From DASQFI01 sp035633215 (GTDB taxonomy: Bacteria > Acidobacteriota > Vicinamibacteria > Vicinamibacterales > SCN-69-37): 64,000 bases of DNA. Both the position numbers and the translations under genes were made by a program. The stretch lies in assembly GCA_035633215.1 (NCBI GenBank), contig DASQFI010000045.1:62001-126000 (forward strand), read 5' to 3'. The notes under the pieces were generated by a model. The model had not been told where the DNA came from. It searched no databases and saw only the letters and a program-made list of their open reading frames with translations. Positions 1 through 8,342 of this stretch are shown here, piece after piece (positions within the stretch are counted from its first letter, which is position 1; each line of letters starts with the position of its first letter).

Positions 1-1
1 G

Positions 2-658
2 CTCATGCAGATCCTGGACGTCCTGCGCCGGCGTGCGCCCATCGATTTCTCGCTGGTCGCCGTCAACGTCAATTCGGGCTACACGGCGTTCCGCCACGAT
101 CTCGTGACGAACGCGTGCGGCGAGCGGCAGTGGGAGTGCCGCGTCGAGCACACGACGATCGGCGCCGTCATGGATGACCTCCTGGACGACGGGGACACGC
201 CGTGCTCGCTCTGCGCGCGGCTCCGGCGGGGGGTGTTGTACCGGCTGGCCATCGAAGTCGGCGCCACCAAGATTGCCCTCGGCCACCACCTCGACGACTT
301 CATCGAGACCGTGCTGCTCAACCTGTTCTTTCAGGGTTCGCTGAAGGCGATGCCGGCCCGGCTCGTCTCGGACAACAAGAAACACATCGTCATCCGCCCG
401 CTCGTGTTCGTGACCGAGGCCGAGGCCCGCGCCTATGCACAGGAATCCGGCCTGCCGATCATCGGCTGCTGCTGTCCGGCATGCGGCGATCTCAGCCTGA
501 AGCGGCAGCGGATCAAGCGTCTCATCGCCGAGCTCGAGGTGGAGCATTTCGACATCAAGCAGGTGATGATCAAGGCGCTCAGTCATGTCGTTCCCAGCCA
601 TTTGCTGGACACGCGGCTCAATCCGGTGCCGGAGCTGGCTGAGGCGTTGAAAGGGTAG
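2..658 (+). CDS. ttcA: tRNA 2-thiocytidine(32) synthetase TtcA, 5'-truncated
   Basis: Adds sulfur to C2 of cytidine 32 in tRNA. The gene runs off the left edge, so the N-terminal PP-loop (SGGKDS type) is not visible and the reading frame is open from base 2. What remains aligns well with the TtcA core as I recall it: PIDFSLVAVNVN after the P-loop region, then CSLCARLRRG, which carries two of the three cysteines that bind the Fe-S cluster, then GATKIALGHHLDDFIET, and a later cysteine cluster IIGCCCPACG supplying the third. The end NVVPSHL-like segment (HVVPSHLLDT) is also typical. The stop overlaps the GTG start of dtd by one base, so the two are probably co-transcribed. Confidence 0.9.
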   Translation, partial: LMQILDVLRRRAPIDFSLVAVNVNSGYTAFRHDLVTNACGERQWECRVEHTTIGAVMDDLLDDGDTPCSLCARLRRGVLYRLAIEVGATKIALGHHLDDFIETVLLNLFFQGSLKAMPARLVSDNKKHIVIRPLVFVTEAEARAYAQESGLPIIGCCCPACGDLSLKRQRIKRLIAELEVEHFDIKQVMIKALSHVVPSHLLDTRLNPVPELAEALKG

Positions 659-1107
659 TGCGGTCTGTCGTCCAGCGCGTCTCACGGGCATCGGTCTCCG
701 TCGACGGGCGCGTCGTCGGCAACATCGGACGCGGATTGCTCGTCTTCGTCGGAGTGGCCGAGGGCGACGAAGCGACCGATATCGACTACACAGCGTCCAA
801 GATTCGAGATCTGCGCATCTTCGGCGACGATCAGGGACGCATGAACCGATCGGTGGTCGACGCCGGGGGCGCGGTGCTGGTGATTTCGCAGTTCACGCTG
901 CTCGGGGACGTGAGAAAGGGGCGCCGGCCGGGCTTTGATGCGGCCGCGGCCCCGCCGGTGGCCAGGGCGGCGTACGAAGAATTGATCGGCCGCTTGCGCG
1001 GGGCCGGGCTCACCGTCGAAACCGGGGTTTTCCAGGCGCACATGGAGATCGATCTCGTCAACGACGGACCGGTCACGATCCTGCTCGACAGCCGGCGCCA
1101 GTTTTGA
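658..1107 (+). CDS. dtd: D-aminoacyl-tRNA deacylase
   Basis: Cytoplasmic proofreading enzyme that hydrolyses D-amino acids (and glycine mischarged on tRNA-Ala) from tRNA. The 149-residue length is normal for the family. Both signature motifs are present: SQFTLLGD near residue 80 and NDGPVTILLDS near the C terminus, whose Gly-cisPro dipeptide provides chiral selection in the dimer. The start is GTG at 658, using the last base of the ttcA stop (TAGTG), and the first residues MRSVVQRVSRASV match the family N terminus, so no other start is needed. A tRNA modification gene and a tRNA proofreading gene share the transcript. Confidence 0.95.
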   Translation: MRSVVQRVSRASVSVDGRVVGNIGRGLLVFVGVAEGDEATDIDYTASKIRDLRIFGDDQGRMNRSVVDAGGAVLVISQFTLLGDVRKGRRPGFDAAAAPPVARAAYEELIGRLRGAGLTVETGVFQAHMEIDLVNDGPVTILLDSRRQF

Positions 1108-1121
1108 GAAAGGAGATTTAC

Positions 1122-1976
1122 GTGAAGAGATGGGTAGTTGGTTTCGTCGCTTGCCTCGGCCTGATGGGCGCGGGCATGCCCGCCTGGGCGCAATCGCGCC
1201 CGCTCGTGACGGAAGATCCCGAGACCGTTCCGGCCGGCAACATCCTGTTCGAGGCGGGCCTCGAGTTCCAGCAGGACGCGATCTTCCCGGCCTCCGGCCT
1301 GACCGGCCGGCTCTGGAAAATCGGGTCCTTCGGCTTCAGCTTTGGCGTGAGCTCGATTGCCGAGATTCAGGTGGACGGCGGCCTGCGCAACCGGCTCGTG
1401 GTCACGCTCCGCGATCCCGGCGCGCCGCTCGCGGGCTTCCTCGATTTTGAAGGCGACAGCACCAGCGACTTCGAGGACTTCAGCATCGGCGCGAAGGTGC
1501 GCTTCATGGCCGAGACGCCGCAGCGCCCGGCGATGGCGGTCCGCTTTTCGACGCGCCTGCCGAACGCCGGCAATGAAAGCGGGCTCGGTCTCGACACGAC
1601 GGACTTCAATTTCGGCCTCGCCTTCGCCAAGACCGTCCAGTCGGTCCGCGTGGTCGGCAATGTGGGCCTCGGGATCCTGGGCGATCCGACGCGAGGCGAC
1701 AAGCAGAACGACGTTCTGACGTACGGCGTGTCGGTCGCGCGCGCCGTCGCCACCGGCGTCGAGATCGTCGGCGAGCTCAACGGACGCGCCAGCACACGTT
1801 CGGGCACGCCGCCGGTCGGCACCGACAGCCGGTCGATCATGCGCGTCGGTGCGCGGCTCACGCGCGGCCCGGTCCGGGCCGATGGCGCGCTGCTGGTCGG
1901 CGTCACCGAGCGCGATCCCACCTGGGGCTTCACGGGTGGCGTGACCTGGGTGTTCAAGGGGTTCACGGTCCAGTAA
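1122..1976 (+). CDS. secreted beta-rich protein of unknown function
   Basis: I do not recognise the family with certainty. The first 23 residues (MKRWVVGF... ending AWAQ) form a clear signal peptide. The remaining ~260 residues have alternating hydrophobic and polar residues, many Gly, Thr and Arg, and a C-terminal run ending in FKGFTVQ, consistent with an outer-membrane beta-barrel or a transporter-like outer-membrane protein. Start choice: GTG at 1122 has AAGGAG 6 bases upstream; an in-frame TTG at 1104 would put charged residues before the signal peptide and has no such site. It follows dtd by 14 bases and converges on the glpD-like gene, with a palindrome between them. Confidence 0.75.
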   Translation: MKRWVVGFVACLGLMGAGMPAWAQSRPLVTEDPETVPAGNILFEAGLEFQQDAIFPASGLTGRLWKIGSFGFSFGVSSIAEIQVDGGLRNRLVVTLRDPGAPLAGFLDFEGDSTSDFEDFSIGAKVRFMAETPQRPAMAVRFSTRLPNAGNESGLGLDTTDFNFGLAFAKTVQSVRVVGNVGLGILGDPTRGDKQNDVLTYGVSVARAVATGVEIVGELNGRASTRSGTPPVGTDSRSIMRVGARLTRGPVRADGALLVGVTERDPTWGFTGGVTWVFKGFTVQ

Positions 1977-1978
1977 AG

Positions 1979-2028
1979 ACCTCGGGTTTCGTTTTCGCTC
2001 CGCTCTATCAGAAAACGAAACCCGAGGT
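1979..2028. repeat. 18-bp-arm palindrome between convergent genes
   Basis: Arms 1979-1996 and 2011-2028 are perfect inverted copies (ACCTCGGGTTTCGTTTTC) around a 14-base loop. T-rich and A-rich ends on both strands make it a plausible bidirectional terminator for the plus gene ending at 1976 and the minus gene ending at 2032. A diverged copy (CTCGGGTTTGG...) recurs at 39051-39098. Confidence 0.75.
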
Positions 2029-2031
2029 TTC

Positions 2032-3636
2032 TCAAACCCGATAGATCTCTTCCGTCGCGCGCACTTCCTCCGCGCGCTCCTCGTCGGACCAGCGCCCGGC
2101 GCTCGCCATGATCGCTGCCGCGTGATCGAGCGCGTCGCGGCCGGGGTGCCCGGCGGCCCCGAGCGGCGTCCGCCGCAGGACGACGTCCGAGAGCCGGACG
2201 GCGTCGGCGTTCGCGGCCGCGTAGGAAATCTCGCCGGAGAGCACGGGTGTGGTGGGGGCGAGGCGATCGAGCCGGCCCGTATCGGCCGCGTGACGCACGA
2301 CGTCGGACGCCTCCGTGCCGTACCAGCCCGTCAGGTGATCGATGACGTCACGATCCAGGTCGACGCCGAGCGCGCGGAGCGTCTCAACCAGTCGACCTTC
2401 GACATCGGCGATGCCCGCGTGAGGCAGGGGCGACGACGCCGTGCGCGATCGGCGGTGGTGGCCGCCCAGCTCTCGGCAGGCGAGATCGATGGCATGTTCA
2501 GCCGCCCATCGCGCGGTCGTGTATTTCACGCCGACGAGTGACACGAGCGTCGAGCCCCCGGCCACGTTGTGCTTCGTGATGACCGGCTCGGGCAGCAGGT
2601 CCGCGCCTCGTCCACCCGCGACCGCCGGCACCAGGCCGTAGTGCACCAGCCGGATGTCCCCGCGCTTCGCGCTGAGCCGCGGGAACGCCGTGTTCGCGTC
2701 GGCGAGAAACGCGTCGATCGCCTGCTCCGGCGGCCGATCCTCGTTGCCGTTCACGAGCTCCTGCGACTGGTGCGTGCCGACCAGCACGTACCCTTGCCAC
2801 GGCACGGCGGTCAGCATGCGTCCGCTCGACGCGGGCGCCGCCGTGGCGATGTCGCGCGCGGGCCGGTTGAGGAGCAGGTTCATGGCGCGGAGCAGCGGCG
2901 GCGCGCCCGGCACGTCGAACGATCCCAGCACCGACCCCATGCCGCTTCCGGCCGCGACGACGATGGTTCTGGCGTCGATGACGGCCTCCTGGCCGCTCGC
3001 CAGATCGCGCACCCGCGCGCCGCCCCCGTTCGCGCTCGCGGGCCCAAGCGCTTCGACGTAGTTCATGAGCCGCGCCCCAGCTTCGCGCGCCGCGAGCGCG
3101 ACGGTCCACGTCAATCGATCGGCATGACGGATTTGATAGTCGTACCAGACCGCACCGCCAGAGAGACCGCGTTCGTTGACGCCGGGGAACAGCCGCTTCG
3201 TCGCGGCGGCCGATTCGAGCTTGGGTTTCGGTAGATGCAGCTCGGGCGAGACGCCCGTGTTGCGCTTGCGGCCGACCAGGTCGTAAATCGCGAAGCCCAG
3301 CCGCACCGCGGATCGGGAACGGGTCGTCCAGCCCGTAGTCGCGACGAGGAACGGCAGCGGCCGCAGCAGGTGCGGCGCGATCCGCGCCCAGGTGCGCCGC
3401 TCGAGAATCTGTTGTCGGGTCTTGCGCACATGTCCCGTTTGCAGGGCGCGCAGCCCGCCGTGGAGCGTGCGCTGGTGATTGAAGGACAGGCCGCTGCCGA
3501 AGTCGGATCGATCGACCAGCGCGACCGAGAGGCCGCGCGACGCGGCGTCGTAGGCGGCAAACAGTCCGTGAATGCCGCCGCCGATGACCAGCACGTCGTA
3601 TTTCGATCGGACGAACGCCTCGAGGTCTCTCAGCAT
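2032..3636 (-). CDS. GlpD-like FAD-dependent glycerol-3-phosphate dehydrogenase
   Basis: Predicted to oxidise sn-glycerol 3-phosphate to dihydroxyacetone phosphate, passing electrons to membrane quinones. The N terminus holds the FAD Rossmann motif VIGGGIHGLFAAYDAASRG (about residues 16-34), followed by the family's DFGSGLSFNHQRTLHGGLR segment, and a second nucleotide-contact region near VGVKYTTARWAAEHA (about residues 365-380) before the C-terminal helical domain. Length 534 residues is typical of aerobic GlpD. No glpF, glpK or glpR is adjacent, so a glycerol role is not supported by context; a related FAD oxidoreductase acting on another hydroxy acid remains possible. Divergent from the methyltransferase at 3666 with only 29 bases between start codons. 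Confidence 0.8.
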   Translation of the reverse strand: MLRDLEAFVRSKYDVLVIGGGIHGLFAAYDAASRGLSVALVDRSDFGSGLSFNHQRTLHGGLRALQTGHVRKTRQQILERRTWARIAPHLLRPLPFLVATTGWTTRSRSAVRLGFAIYDLVGRKRNTGVSPELHLPKPKLESAAATKRLFPGVNERGLSGGAVWYDYQIRHADRLTWTVALAAREAGARLMNYVEALGPASANGGGARVRDLASGQEAVIDARTIVVAAGSGMGSVLGSFDVPGAPPLLRAMNLLLNRPARDIATAAPASSGRMLTAVPWQGYVLVGTHQSQELVNGNEDRPPEQAIDAFLADANTAFPRLSAKRGDIRLVHYGLVPAVAGGRGADLLPEPVITKHNVAGGSTLVSLVGVKYTTARWAAEHAIDLACRELGGHHRRSRTASSPLPHAGIADVEGRLVETLRALGVDLDRDVIDHLTGWYGTEASDVVRHAADTGRLDRLAPTTPVLSGEISYAAANADAVRLSDVVLRRTPLGAAGHPGRDALDHAAAIMASAGRWSDEERAEEVRATEEIYRV

Positions 3637-3651
3637 AAGGCGACGGTCACC

Positions 3652-3657
3652 TATAGT
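3652..3657 (+). promoter_or_regulatory. possible -10 box for a near-leaderless transcript
   Basis: TATAGT lies 8 bases before the GTG start of the methyltransferase gene, in the 29-base gap between two divergent genes. Transcription from it would begin at or within a base or two of the start codon. No convincing -35 box is seen. Confidence 0.3.
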
Positions 3658-3665
3658 ATTCGGCC

Positions 3666-4424
3666 GTGGCGACGTCGGCGGCGGTCCGCAAGTACTGGAA
3701 CACCCATATCCACGACCTCGAAATCAGCAGTCATCCCGCGGGCAGTCCCGGCTTCTTCGCCGATTTGGATCAGTACCATTTCGAGAAGCTGCACCACCTG
3801 CTTCGGTTGGTCGATTTCACGGCCTGGAGCGGACGCGCCGTATTAGACGTGGGGTGCGGCGCCGGGGTTGAGGTGGTGAGGTTCGCCCGGGGCGGGGCAC
3901 GGGTCGTCGGCCTGGACCTGGCGGACAGCGCGTCCGCGCTCACGCGTCAGAATCTCGTCCAGCAGGGTCTCTCGGCCGGCGTCACGACCGCCGACGCCGA
4001 GGCGCTGCCCTTCCCGGACAGCTCGTTCGACTTCGTCTTCGCGCACGGGGTCGTGCAATACGCGGCCGACGATCGCCGCGTCGTGGCCGAGTGCCGGCGC
4101 GTCCTGCGGCCCGGTGGGCTGGCCATGTTTCAGGTGTACAACCGGGTGTCCTGGCTGCATCTGCTTTCCCAGGTCATGAAGGTGCCGCTCGAGCACGAAG
4201 ACGCGCCCGTGCTTCGCCGATACTCGATCGGCGAGTTTCGCGAGCTGTGCGCGCAGTTCTCGTCGATCGAGATCGTGCCGGAACGGTTTCCAGTGAAGAG
4301 CCGGCTGCACAAGGGTTGGAAGGGCGCGCTCTACAACGCCGGCTTCGTCGGCACGTTCAACGCGCTCCCGCGGGCCTGGGTCCGCCGCTTCGGGTGGCAC
4401 CTGCTCGCGTTCTGTAAGAAATAA
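3666..4424 (+). CDS. class I SAM-dependent methyltransferase
   Basis: A 252-residue methyltransferase of the UbiE/BioC-like (Methyltransf_11) fold. SAM-binding motif I is VLDVGCGAGVEV (about residues 60-71), the acidic residue after strand 2 is in VVGLDLAD, motif II is near DAEALPFPDSSFDFVFA, and the post-motif segment RVLRPGGLAMFQVYNR is typical. The substrate cannot be read from the sequence; the C-terminal third (KGWKGALYNAGFVGTF) is not one I can assign. GTG start at 3666 is the only good one. Its TAA stop is the first triplet of a long palindrome (4422-4513), so the last codons lie at the edge of a repeat. Confidence 0.85.
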   Translation: MATSAAVRKYWNTHIHDLEISSHPAGSPGFFADLDQYHFEKLHHLLRLVDFTAWSGRAVLDVGCGAGVEVVRFARGGARVVGLDLADSASALTRQNLVQQGLSAGVTTADAEALPFPDSSFDFVFAHGVVQYAADDRRVVAECRRVLRPGGLAMFQVYNRVSWLHLLSQVMKVPLEHEDAPVLRRYSIGEFRELCAQFSSIEIVPERFPVKSRLHKGWKGALYNAGFVGTFNALPRAWVRRFGWHLLAFCKK

Positions 4425-4513
4425 GGGGACGGAGGTCGATCTGTGGAAAACTCCCGGGACCCGATTGCAATGTCGTCCCTGGAGTTTTCCACAGATCGAC
4501 CTCCGTCCCCTTA
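4422..4513. repeat. long palindromic element, GGGGACGG family, copy 1
   Basis: Arms of 39 bases (4422-4460 and 4475-4513) pair with one mismatch around a 14-base loop. Both ends read TAAGGGGACGGAGGTCGAT when read inward, so each end supplies a TAA. The left TAA is the stop of the methyltransferase gene. A second copy with the same inner arm (GTGGAAAACTCCCGGGAC) is at 60406-60504. It is non-coding and could act as a strong terminator or an RNA hairpin ahead of dapF. Confidence 0.9.
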
Positions 4514-4520
4514 GACCACC

Positions 4521-5321
4521 ATGCGAGACGCCATCACCCTCATCAAGACGCACGCGTACGGCAACGACTTCCTGCTCGTCTCGGCCGCCGGCGTCATGGG
4601 CGTCGACGACCTGCCGGCGCTCGCGCAGGGCGTCTGCGATCGCCATACGGGCATCGGCGCCGACGGGCTGATGATCCTCGCCGAGAACAGCGAAGGCGCG
4701 CGGACGCGCCTGTTCAACGCCGACGGCAGTTTTTCGGAACTCTCGGGCAACGGCGCGCGGTGCGCCGCCGCCTGGATCGCCGACTCGCGGAACCACAAGG
4801 TGCAGCGCGCCACGCTGATTGGGACCGACGCCGGCACGAAGGAGTTGACGCTGCTGGAACGGGTCAACAAGCGATTCACGTTTCGGGCGGCCATGGGGAC
4901 GGTGGAGGATCTTCGCGAGGAACGATTCGACGTCGCTGGAGAAAGCGTGACCGCCGCGGTGATGCGCGTGGGGAATCCGCAGTGCGTCGTGATCGGTCCC
5001 GTGACCGAGGAGCGACTGCGCACGATCGCCGCGGCGCTCTCCGTCCATCCCTTCTTTCCAGACGGCACCAACGTCGAGCTCGTCGAGGTCGAAGATCCGA
5101 ACCGGATTCGCATTCTGATCTGGGAGCGCGGCGTCGGGCCGACGACCGCGTCCGGTACGGGCGCGTGCGCCGCGGCCGTCGCCGCCGCGTCCTACGGCGG
5201 AGCGAACCGATCGGTCGAGGTCGTCTCGCCGGGCGGCACGCAGCGAGTCACGTGGGGCAGCGACGGCCTCTGGCTGACCGGCTGGGCGGAAGTCGTCGCG
5301 CAGATCGAGTGGTGGCCCTGA
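4521..5321 (+). CDS. dapF: DapF-family diaminopimelate epimerase homologue with Ser/Ser active site
   Basis: DapF interconverts LL- and meso-diaminopimelate for lysine and peptidoglycan synthesis, using two cysteines as acid and base. The fold signatures are all here: HAYGNDFLLV at the N terminus, FNADGS before the first active-site loop, GNPQCV in the middle and ERGVGPTTASGTGACAAA near the C terminus. Both catalytic positions are changed: the usual Cys in CGNGARC is Ser75 (LSGNGARC) and the usual Cys in ACGTG is Ser211 (ASGTG). Length 266 is normal. The ATG at 4521 sits 7 bases after a palindrome and has no Shine-Dalgarno sequence. Overlaps the transporter start by one base. Family membership is sure; activity as DAP epimerase is not. 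Confidence 0.85.
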   Translation: MRDAITLIKTHAYGNDFLLVSAAGVMGVDDLPALAQGVCDRHTGIGADGLMILAENSEGARTRLFNADGSFSELSGNGARCAAAWIADSRNHKVQRATLIGTDAGTKELTLLERVNKRFTFRAAMGTVEDLREERFDVAGESVTAAVMRVGNPQCVVIGPVTEERLRTIAAALSVHPFFPDGTNVELVEVEDPNRIRILIWERGVGPTTASGTGACAAAVAAASYGGANRSVEVVSPGGTQRVTWGSDGLWLTGWAEVVAQIEWWP

Positions 5322-6844
5322 TGCGCCACCTTCAGGCAGCCGCCGAGGTCGTCGAGGCCTTTTCGCCCGCCGAAGAGCGGTTCAACCGACGTCGCCGGAC
5401 GTTTGGGCTCGTCGCCGCTCCGCTCCTGTTTCTCGCCGTGCTGCTGATGCCCACGCCGGGGCTCCCGCCCGCGGCGCATCGGCTCGCGGCCGTGCTCGTG
5501 CTGATGATCATTCTCTGGATGACCGAGGCGCTGCCGCTGGCCGTGACGGCGCTGCTCGGTCCGGCGCTCGCCGTGCTCCTCGGCGTCGGCACCGCGGCCA
5601 CGGTGTTCGCGCCGTTCGCCGACCCGATCATTTTTCTCTTCATCGGCAGCTTCATCCTGGCCGAGGCGATGTTCGTGCACCACCTCGATCGGCGGCTGGC
5701 CTTCAGCGCGCTGGCGTCGAAGTACGTCGGCGCCAGCGGGTTCCGCCTCGTCGTCGTCTTCGCCTGCGTCACGTGTTTCCTGTCGATGTGGATGAGCAAC
5801 ACCGCGACGACCGCCATGATGTTTCCGCTCGGCATGGCGGTGCTCGCCGAGCTCGGCCGGGCCCGCAAGAACGACCGCGCGTTCCGCGAATACGCCATGG
5901 CGCTGATGCTGGTGACGTCGTTCGCGGCCTCGATCGGGGGCATGGGCACGCCGGTCGGAACGCCGCCCAATCTGATTGGGACGGCGCATCTCCGCACCGC
6001 GGGCATTCCTATCTCGTTCGCCGGCTGGATGTCGCTCTGCGTGCCGATCGTCATCGTGATGATGGCGTTCGTGGTGGTGTGGCTGCTGCTGCCGCGGTCG
6101 CGTGCGATTCGCCTCAGCCCCGAATCTGTCCGCGCGGTCGCACACGAGCTCGAACGGCTCGGCAAGGTCACGGCCGGCGAGCGGAACGTCGTCATGGCGT
6201 TCTCGCTGACGGTGCTCCTCTGGGTGCTGCCCGGCCTCCTCAGCCTCTGGTTCGGCGAGACGCACGCCGCGACGCGGCGGTACAACGCGATCGTGCCTGA
6301 ATCGATCGCGGCGGTCATCGGCGCGCTGCTGCTGTTCCTGATGCCCGTCAGCTGGCGCGCTCGGCGATTCACGATGACCTGGGAAGAGGCGTCGCGCATC
6401 GACTGGGGAATCATCCTGCTGTTCGGTGGAGGCCTCGCGATGGGCAAGCTCGCCGAGTCGACAGGACTCTCAGCCGCGATGGGGCAGTGGGTCACGGCGC
6501 AATTCCCGGGAATGGGCAGCGCCGGCCTCACCATCGTCTTCACGGCGCTGGCCGTGGTGATGTCCGAAACCGCGTCGAACACCGCCGCGGCGAACATCGT
6601 CGTGCCGACGGCGATTGCCGTGGCCCGGGCCGCGGGCGTGTCACCCCTCGAGCCGGCGCTCGGCGCGACGCTTGGCGCGAGTCTCGGCTTCATGATGCCG
6701 ATCTCCACACCGCCGAACGCGATCGTCTACAGCAGCGGCTATATCCCGATCGGAACGATGATGCGGCACGGCATCGTGCTCGACATCGTCGGGTACTTCA
6801 TCATCGTTGGCGCCGTGCTCGGGATGAGCTGGCTCGTCGTCTGA
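5321..6844 (+). CDS. SLC13/DASS-family sodium:anion symporter
   Basis: Inner-membrane carrier predicted to import dicarboxylates, sulfate or another divalent anion with sodium. The 507-residue protein has about eleven hydrophobic segments after a cytoplasmic N terminus rich in Arg. Both family SNT signatures are present: MWMSNTATTAMM near residue 160 and SETASNTAAANIVVPTA near residue 420, each in a re-entrant hairpin that binds sodium and substrate carboxylates. A PPNLIGTAH and a later TPPNAIVYSSG segment are the conserved Pro-rich loops. The ATG overlaps the dapF stop (TGATG), suggesting translational coupling with dapF, although no functional link is obvious. Substrate cannot be deduced. 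Confidence 0.9.
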   Translation: MRHLQAAAEVVEAFSPAEERFNRRRRTFGLVAAPLLFLAVLLMPTPGLPPAAHRLAAVLVLMIILWMTEALPLAVTALLGPALAVLLGVGTAATVFAPFADPIIFLFIGSFILAEAMFVHHLDRRLAFSALASKYVGASGFRLVVVFACVTCFLSMWMSNTATTAMMFPLGMAVLAELGRARKNDRAFREYAMALMLVTSFAASIGGMGTPVGTPPNLIGTAHLRTAGIPISFAGWMSLCVPIVIVMMAFVVVWLLLPRSRAIRLSPESVRAVAHELERLGKVTAGERNVVMAFSLTVLLWVLPGLLSLWFGETHAATRRYNAIVPESIAAVIGALLLFLMPVSWRARRFTMTWEEASRIDWGIILLFGGGLAMGKLAESTGLSAAMGQWVTAQFPGMGSAGLTIVFTALAVVMSETASNTAAANIVVPTAIAVARAAGVSPLEPALGATLGASLGFMMPISTPPNAIVYSSGYIPIGTMMRHGIVLDIVGYFIIVGAVLGMSWLVV

Positions 6845-6852
6845 AGCCTTGC

Positions 6853-6957
6853 GTGTAGGGCGGGGCTTCAGCCCCGCCTGCACGCCGGCCCTGACCACCT
6901 TCGCCAAGGCTACGGTGGTCCGCCGTAGCTTTAGCGAAGGCGGAAGGGCCGGCCTAC
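6853..6957. repeat. composite GTAGGGCGG-type palindromes
   Basis: Three nested or adjacent inverted repeats fill the gap after the transporter: GGCGGGGCT/AGCCCCGCC (6859-6867 and 6870-6878), GCCGGCCCT/AGGGCCGGC (6884-6892 and 6945-6953), and inside the latter CCTTCGCC/AGCGAAGG-like arms. The GTAG at the left edge is the tetranucleotide typical of REP elements. Related short versions end the genes at 26545, 27844 and 62465. Confidence 0.75.
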
Positions 6958-7003
6958 AGTCCCCAAGGCCGGATCGGAAAACTTGCGATCGGGCTGCGCT
7001 CGG

Positions 7004-7618
7004 TCATTGCAGAAACTGCGGATCACCTTCTCTGCCGCGGCGCGGCGGTGTGGCCGGCGGCGCGGCGAGCTCGCGCCGGAGCGCGTCCAGGGGCGGCGTC
7101 AGCAGCTTGATCATGCCGCGGTAGTCCTGCTTCGACAGCCGTGTGCGCGCTTCTTGCAAGAGCGATGGCCCGGACCGGGTGATCGATCGGAGGCGATCCG
7201 CGGATGGTCCGGTGGGTCGCGGTCCGGCGGTGCCGGCGAGTTTCGCCTCGGCGCGCTTGAGCAGGACCTCGAACTCCGTCGCCAGCCGTTCGGCCTGGCT
7301 GCGCGCGGCCGCCTTGTCGTTGCTCGCCTGCTTGGCCGCTTCGTAGGCGCGGTCGCGAGCGTCGATCGCGTGGTTGAGCGCCAGCCGGTAGTCGCCTGCC
7401 GCGACGGCTTCGTCGTAGTGCTTCAGCGCCTCTTCGGCGGCCTGGAGCGCCGCCGGTGCGTACGTCGCGGCGTCGGCGGCGCGGGCGGCCGCAAGCGCGC
7501 CGTCGGCTTGATGGCGTTCCTTGGTCGGCGGCTCGGCGCACGCCGTGGCGAGCGTGGCCAGCACGAGACCGCCGCAGACGAGCCACAGCCACCTCGAGGG
7601 AAGGGGACGGATCCTCAA
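7004..7618 (-). CDS. DUF4398-like lipoprotein
   Basis: About 204 residues. The N terminus (MRIRPLPSRWLW... LATLATAC) is a signal peptide ending in a plausible lipobox, so the protein is probably lipid-anchored. The following region is Ala-rich and helical with the pattern KERHQADGALAAARAADAATYAPAALQAAEEAL, which matches my recollection of the DUF4398 pattern (AAxAAGAxxYAPxxLxxAExxL). The rest is a predicted coiled coil ending in a Pro/Arg tail. Start choice: TTG at 7618 is inferred because it begins directly at the signal peptide and lies 7 bases after a TATACT box; upstream in-frame codons overlap the divergent radC gene. Function unknown, probably an envelope-associated helical lipoprotein. 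Confidence 0.65.
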   Translation of the reverse strand: MRIRPLPSRWLWLVCGGLVLATLATACAEPPTKERHQADGALAAARAADAATYAPAALQAAEEALKHYDEAVAAGDYRLALNHAIDARDRAYEAAKQASNDKAAARSQAERLATEFEVLLKRAEAKLAGTAGPRPTGPSADRLRSITRSGPSLLQEARTRLSKQDYRGMIKLLTPPLDALRRELAAPPATPPRRGREGDPQFLQ

Positions 7619-7625
7619 GAGCCGC

Positions 7626-7631
7626 AGTATA
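7626..7631 (-). promoter_or_regulatory. possible -10 box (TATACT) for the lipoprotein gene
   Basis: TATACT on the minus strand ends 7 bases before the inferred TTG start at 7618, which would make the transcript leaderless or nearly so. No good -35 box is seen at the proper spacing. Confidence 0.35.
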
Positions 7632-7673
7632 GCGTGGCGGTCCGTGCCGCCGAGGCGACGAGAAGGACCAGTG

Positions 7674-8342
7674 ATGGACGAACTTGCGCCGCGCGACCGG
7701 CCGCGCGAAAAGCTCGAGCGCGGCGGCGTCATTGCCCTCGGCGACAACGAACTGCTTTCGATTGTCATCGGGCACGGCATGGCCGGGGCGAGCGCGCTGG
7801 CCATTGCCAATCGGCTGCTCGCCGCCTCGGGTGGCACGCACGGGCTGACGCGACTCTCGGCGGACCATCTCACGCAAGTGCCGGGCGTCGGCCCCGTACT
7901 GGCCAGCCGCGTCCAGGCGGCGGTTGAGCTCGGCCGTCGAACGCTCCTCCTGTCGCCGCGCGCCCGGCCGCGATTTCTGACGCCGCGAGACGCCGCGCTG
8001 TTCCTGCTGCCCCAGTTCGGCGCGCACCCGGTCGAGCGGTTCGGCGTGATCATGCTCGACACGCGGCATCGCCTGATCCGCACGCTACTGGTGTCGGTCG
8101 GCACCGCCGACGCCAGCCTGGCGCACCCGCGCGAGGTGTTTCGCGAAGCGACGATCGCCGGCGCGGCGGCGATCGTGCTGTTTCACAATCACCCGTCCGG
8201 CGATCCGACGCCGAGCCAGGACGATCTCGAATTGACGAGTCGCCTGTCGGCCGCCGGCCAGGTGCTCGGCATCGACGTGGTCGATCATGTCATTCTTGCG
8301 GATACGCACTACTGCTCGATGAAAGAGTCGGGGTGGCTCTGA
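7674..8342 (+). CDS. radC: RadC/MPN-family JAB-domain protein
   Basis: RadC-like protein of 222 residues. The N-terminal helix-hairpin-helix part contains LTQVPGVGPVLASRVQAAVELGRR; the C-terminal JAB/MPN domain carries the metal motif LFHNHPSGDPTPSQDD (His-x-His ... Asp) preceded by a conserved Glu region. The family was once linked to DNA repair, but its real role is unsettled and the name is by homology only. Start at ATG 7674 has AGAAGGA upstream and gives the usual N terminus (RPREKLERGG). The stop overlaps the larC start (TGATG). Confidence 0.9.
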   Translation: MDELAPRDRPREKLERGGVIALGDNELLSIVIGHGMAGASALAIANRLLAASGGTHGLTRLSADHLTQVPGVGPVLASRVQAAVELGRRTLLLSPRARPRFLTPRDAALFLLPQFGAHPVERFGVIMLDTRHRLIRTLLVSVGTADASLAHPREVFREATIAGAAAIVLFHNHPSGDPTPSQDDLELTSRLSAAGQVLGIDVVDHVILADTHYCSMKESGWL

